Shown here one piece after another: positions 61,996 to 64,000 of a stretch of 64,000 nucleotides of DNA (positions within the stretch are counted from its first letter, which is position 1; each line of letters starts with the position of its first letter). Below the pieces are notes generated by a model. That model ran no database searches, was not told where the DNA came from, and saw only the letters and a program-made list of their open reading frames with translations. The DNA comes from Paragonimus westermani (taxonomy: Eukaryota > Platyhelminthes > Trematoda > Plagiorchiida > Troglotrematidae). Location: the NCBI GenBank assembly GCA_008508345.1, contig QNGE01003721.1, forward strand, positions 1 to 64,000. Direction: 5' to 3'. The translations under genes were made by a program, and so were the position numbers.

Positions 61996-64000
61996 GTGTG
62001 TGAGATGCTAGTAGCAGGTCACCAGTATCTAACTACTTGCTTTTCGATTAGGCGGATGTGTATTGTGATCTATGCTGGTAAACCGCTGTGCACCAAGCTG
62101 TGTGATCAGACAGACAGTCAGCGCAGTTGTGCGTATATCCACTGGGGATACCGGATCAGCCTAGAATGTAAGCTGAACAGTTCTAAACCCAAAGGTCTTA
62201 ACAATTACTCAACCCAAATCCCACAGGCCATTCACGAAACAGGTGCTATAGCACGCGACACGGGGATTAAGCATTTAAACAAGCATTGGATCTCGGAGAA
62301 TTCTTTGGGGTTGTTAAACCACAGACGGGACATTTCTGTTATCAACCCGTATAATGGGTTCAGGGTAGATATTCGTAGGAAATTGAGGCGTAGCCTAAAG
62401 GCCGATCGTAAGGCTTGGTTAACAGAAAAGTCCGAGGAAATCGAAACCCTCCTTGCTTCATCGGCCACTGGCAAACTGTTCAAGTTTATCCATGCTGCTG
62501 GTGCAAGACTACCGTCTGTCAGTGAAGCTACCAACGAGACAGATGGCATAAATCCACGACGTGTTCAAAAGGTTAGAGTGCTAGGCGGAACATTCTGAGG
62601 GTCAGTTTAGCTGGCCTGCTGCTTCTACTATGTTACTACCGCAGTTCAGCACTCTGGTTGGTATACTGAGGTCTGTAACTGCATTTCGATCCTCAAACGT
62701 AGCGTGGTTGCTGGCCCAGGTGATCTCGTGTCCTCACTTTTCAGAAATGGGGAAGACGTTAGTAGGAGCCTTCCCGTGGTTGTTTCGACTAGTTTGGACG
62801 ACAGATACCATTTCTCCTTGGTGGGGTCACTCGATAGTAGTTCCCACATTCAAGAATGAAGGGATTAGCTCGATCCCAGTAATTACTAAGATTCTGTCAT
62901 CCATTGTACTCAACTGACTGTAACCCTGGACCCGGTTGTTAGGGAGAATCAAGCATGGTTTTACCCTGGACGAAGATGTTTATTCTCTTGTGTGTTCTTT
63001 CTTCGAGGTAATCGGGCAAACTGAGCACTATTCACACAGGTTTGTGGCTGAGCGTTTGGGTATGATCATTTAGTCATGTTTATTGTTAAGTTATTGGCGT
63101 TGTGGTTATCATGCTGTTCTTACAAGCACGGGGACTTGAGTGTAAATTCCGGTCCGGACGAGGATATGCATTTCTGATAAGTTCTAATAAGAGTGAACCT
63201 CAATCCTCGTGCTTCCTTTCGAACTGGGCTAGTAGAAGTACATCTCCAAATGTGAAGGCTGCGATCAAACATGGATGGTGTTCAAGTGTAATTTTTTGCC
63301 ATGTTCTTGAGCTACACTATGCGTACCGCCGGCCGACGCTTGCCATTTATCCTAACCATAATGATGTGTTCGATTCATTCGCTTCGTCCGTATTTTTAGA
63401 ATCGCTTATGCGCAGGGATGTATCAAACGAGTGTGTGAACTTTGTTTCCACACCCCAGCTCACTTTAAGGGTTGCGGTGAACTGTCTGACGGGTTCAGCA
63501 TCATTAGCGGTATACATCAAGACCGTCCATTTTTACCACTTGTTTACTTTTGCCATGAACAAAATAATGGAGGACTGTCTCTGACATTCACAAAATGTTG
63601 GCGTGGACCTCTTAACTGCTGCAAGACTGCCATGATTACTCCGATTTAATACTGTATAATGAAGTTACGGAAGTTGTTCACTGGTTTACATACTTAAGGG
63701 ATTGCGTCAACAGCTACGGCGGATGCATTTGGGGATAAAATTGAGTCCTGTATGTTCAAGACTGAGGCTATGTTCACCAAGCTAGGACGTGTCTGGCAAC
63801 TGAGATATCTCTCTGGAGCTTAGGAACAACGCACTTAAGGCGACTGTGAGGGCTTTACTGATGTACTGCTGCAAAACTCGAACGTTCAGGGTTCGTTTTC
63901 AGGTAATTGACCATCGACGTCTGTGTTCTACCTCTCGCATCCGGTGGTACCAACGAGCAAGCAGAGAAGACGTAAGGAGGCGTGTATTTGGTAGTGACTG
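61996..64000 (+). pseudogene. RTE-type LINE reverse transcriptase, runs off the window
   Basis: The linker (62270-62560) reads HLNKHWISENSLGLLNHRRD, IRRKLRRSLKADRKAWLTEK and SATGKLFKFIHAAG. The reverse transcriptase follows in pieces: WTTDTISPWWGHSIVVPTF (about 62795), VITKILSSIVL, then GLECKFRSGRGY, YAYRRPTLAI, FDSFASSVFLESLMRRDVSN and FAMNKIMEDCL (to 63584). A C-terminal block near 63690-64000 ends in RRRVFGSD-like wording. The catalytic YADD block is not found and several frameshifts occur. It belongs to the same clade as 30713-31240 and 35867-36097. The 3' end is outside the window. Confidence 0.8.

Overview
The window looks like nuclear DNA of a parasitic flatworm, most likely a digenean fluke. 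The evidence is indirect. There is no dense bacterial-type coding. Short exons with GT-AG borders are spread over tens of kilobases. The repeats are RTE- and CR1-like LINEs, a Gypsy-type LTR element, a Penelope-like element (PLE) with hammerhead ribozymes, a MULE transposase relic and tRNA-like SINE pieces. The mix resembles liver-fluke genomes, but I cannot fix the species.

Layout. 1-5650: nothing recognisable. 5655-6680: a diverged dispersed repeat, found again at about 22440-24190. 7041-9827: a complete but non-autonomous LTR retrotransposon with two 297-bp LTRs and a decayed gag. 10440-10980: a possible solo LTR and a LINE tail. 12665-12883: a LINE remnant. 13572-18097: a 2.26-kb segment present twice in tandem with a single N at the junction, probably an assembly error, leading into a broken LINE and a 212-bp ATT/AAT tract that also contains an N. 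18973-28400: a graveyard of LINE fragments and a MULE relic.

28776-50499: the main host gene, on the plus strand. I infer 15 coding exons, plus one doubtful exon, from acceptor, open frame, donor and intron phase. Phases agree at 13 of 14 junctions, one of these depending on the acceptor chosen; the exception is 48710/49033. They encode roughly 650 residues of a helix-rich protein that I do not recognise. The 5' end of the gene lies before 28776. Its introns hold a LINE endonuclease piece, an RTE reverse-transcriptase piece, two tRNA-like SINEs and an (ATT)18 tract.

50500-64000: a minus-strand CR1-like LINE (54356-56051) ending in a fold-back palindrome; a compact PLE (56494-57866) with inverted terminal repeats, each carrying a dimer-type hammerhead ribozyme, and a GIY-YIG endonuclease; one good exon of a second unknown gene (60991-61424); a degenerate PLE terminal pair in the following intron; and an RTE-type LINE running off the right edge.

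Most of the sequence is repeat debris. The most notable items are the hammerhead-bearing PLE termini, the host gene reconstructed by intron phase, and the N-marked duplication.
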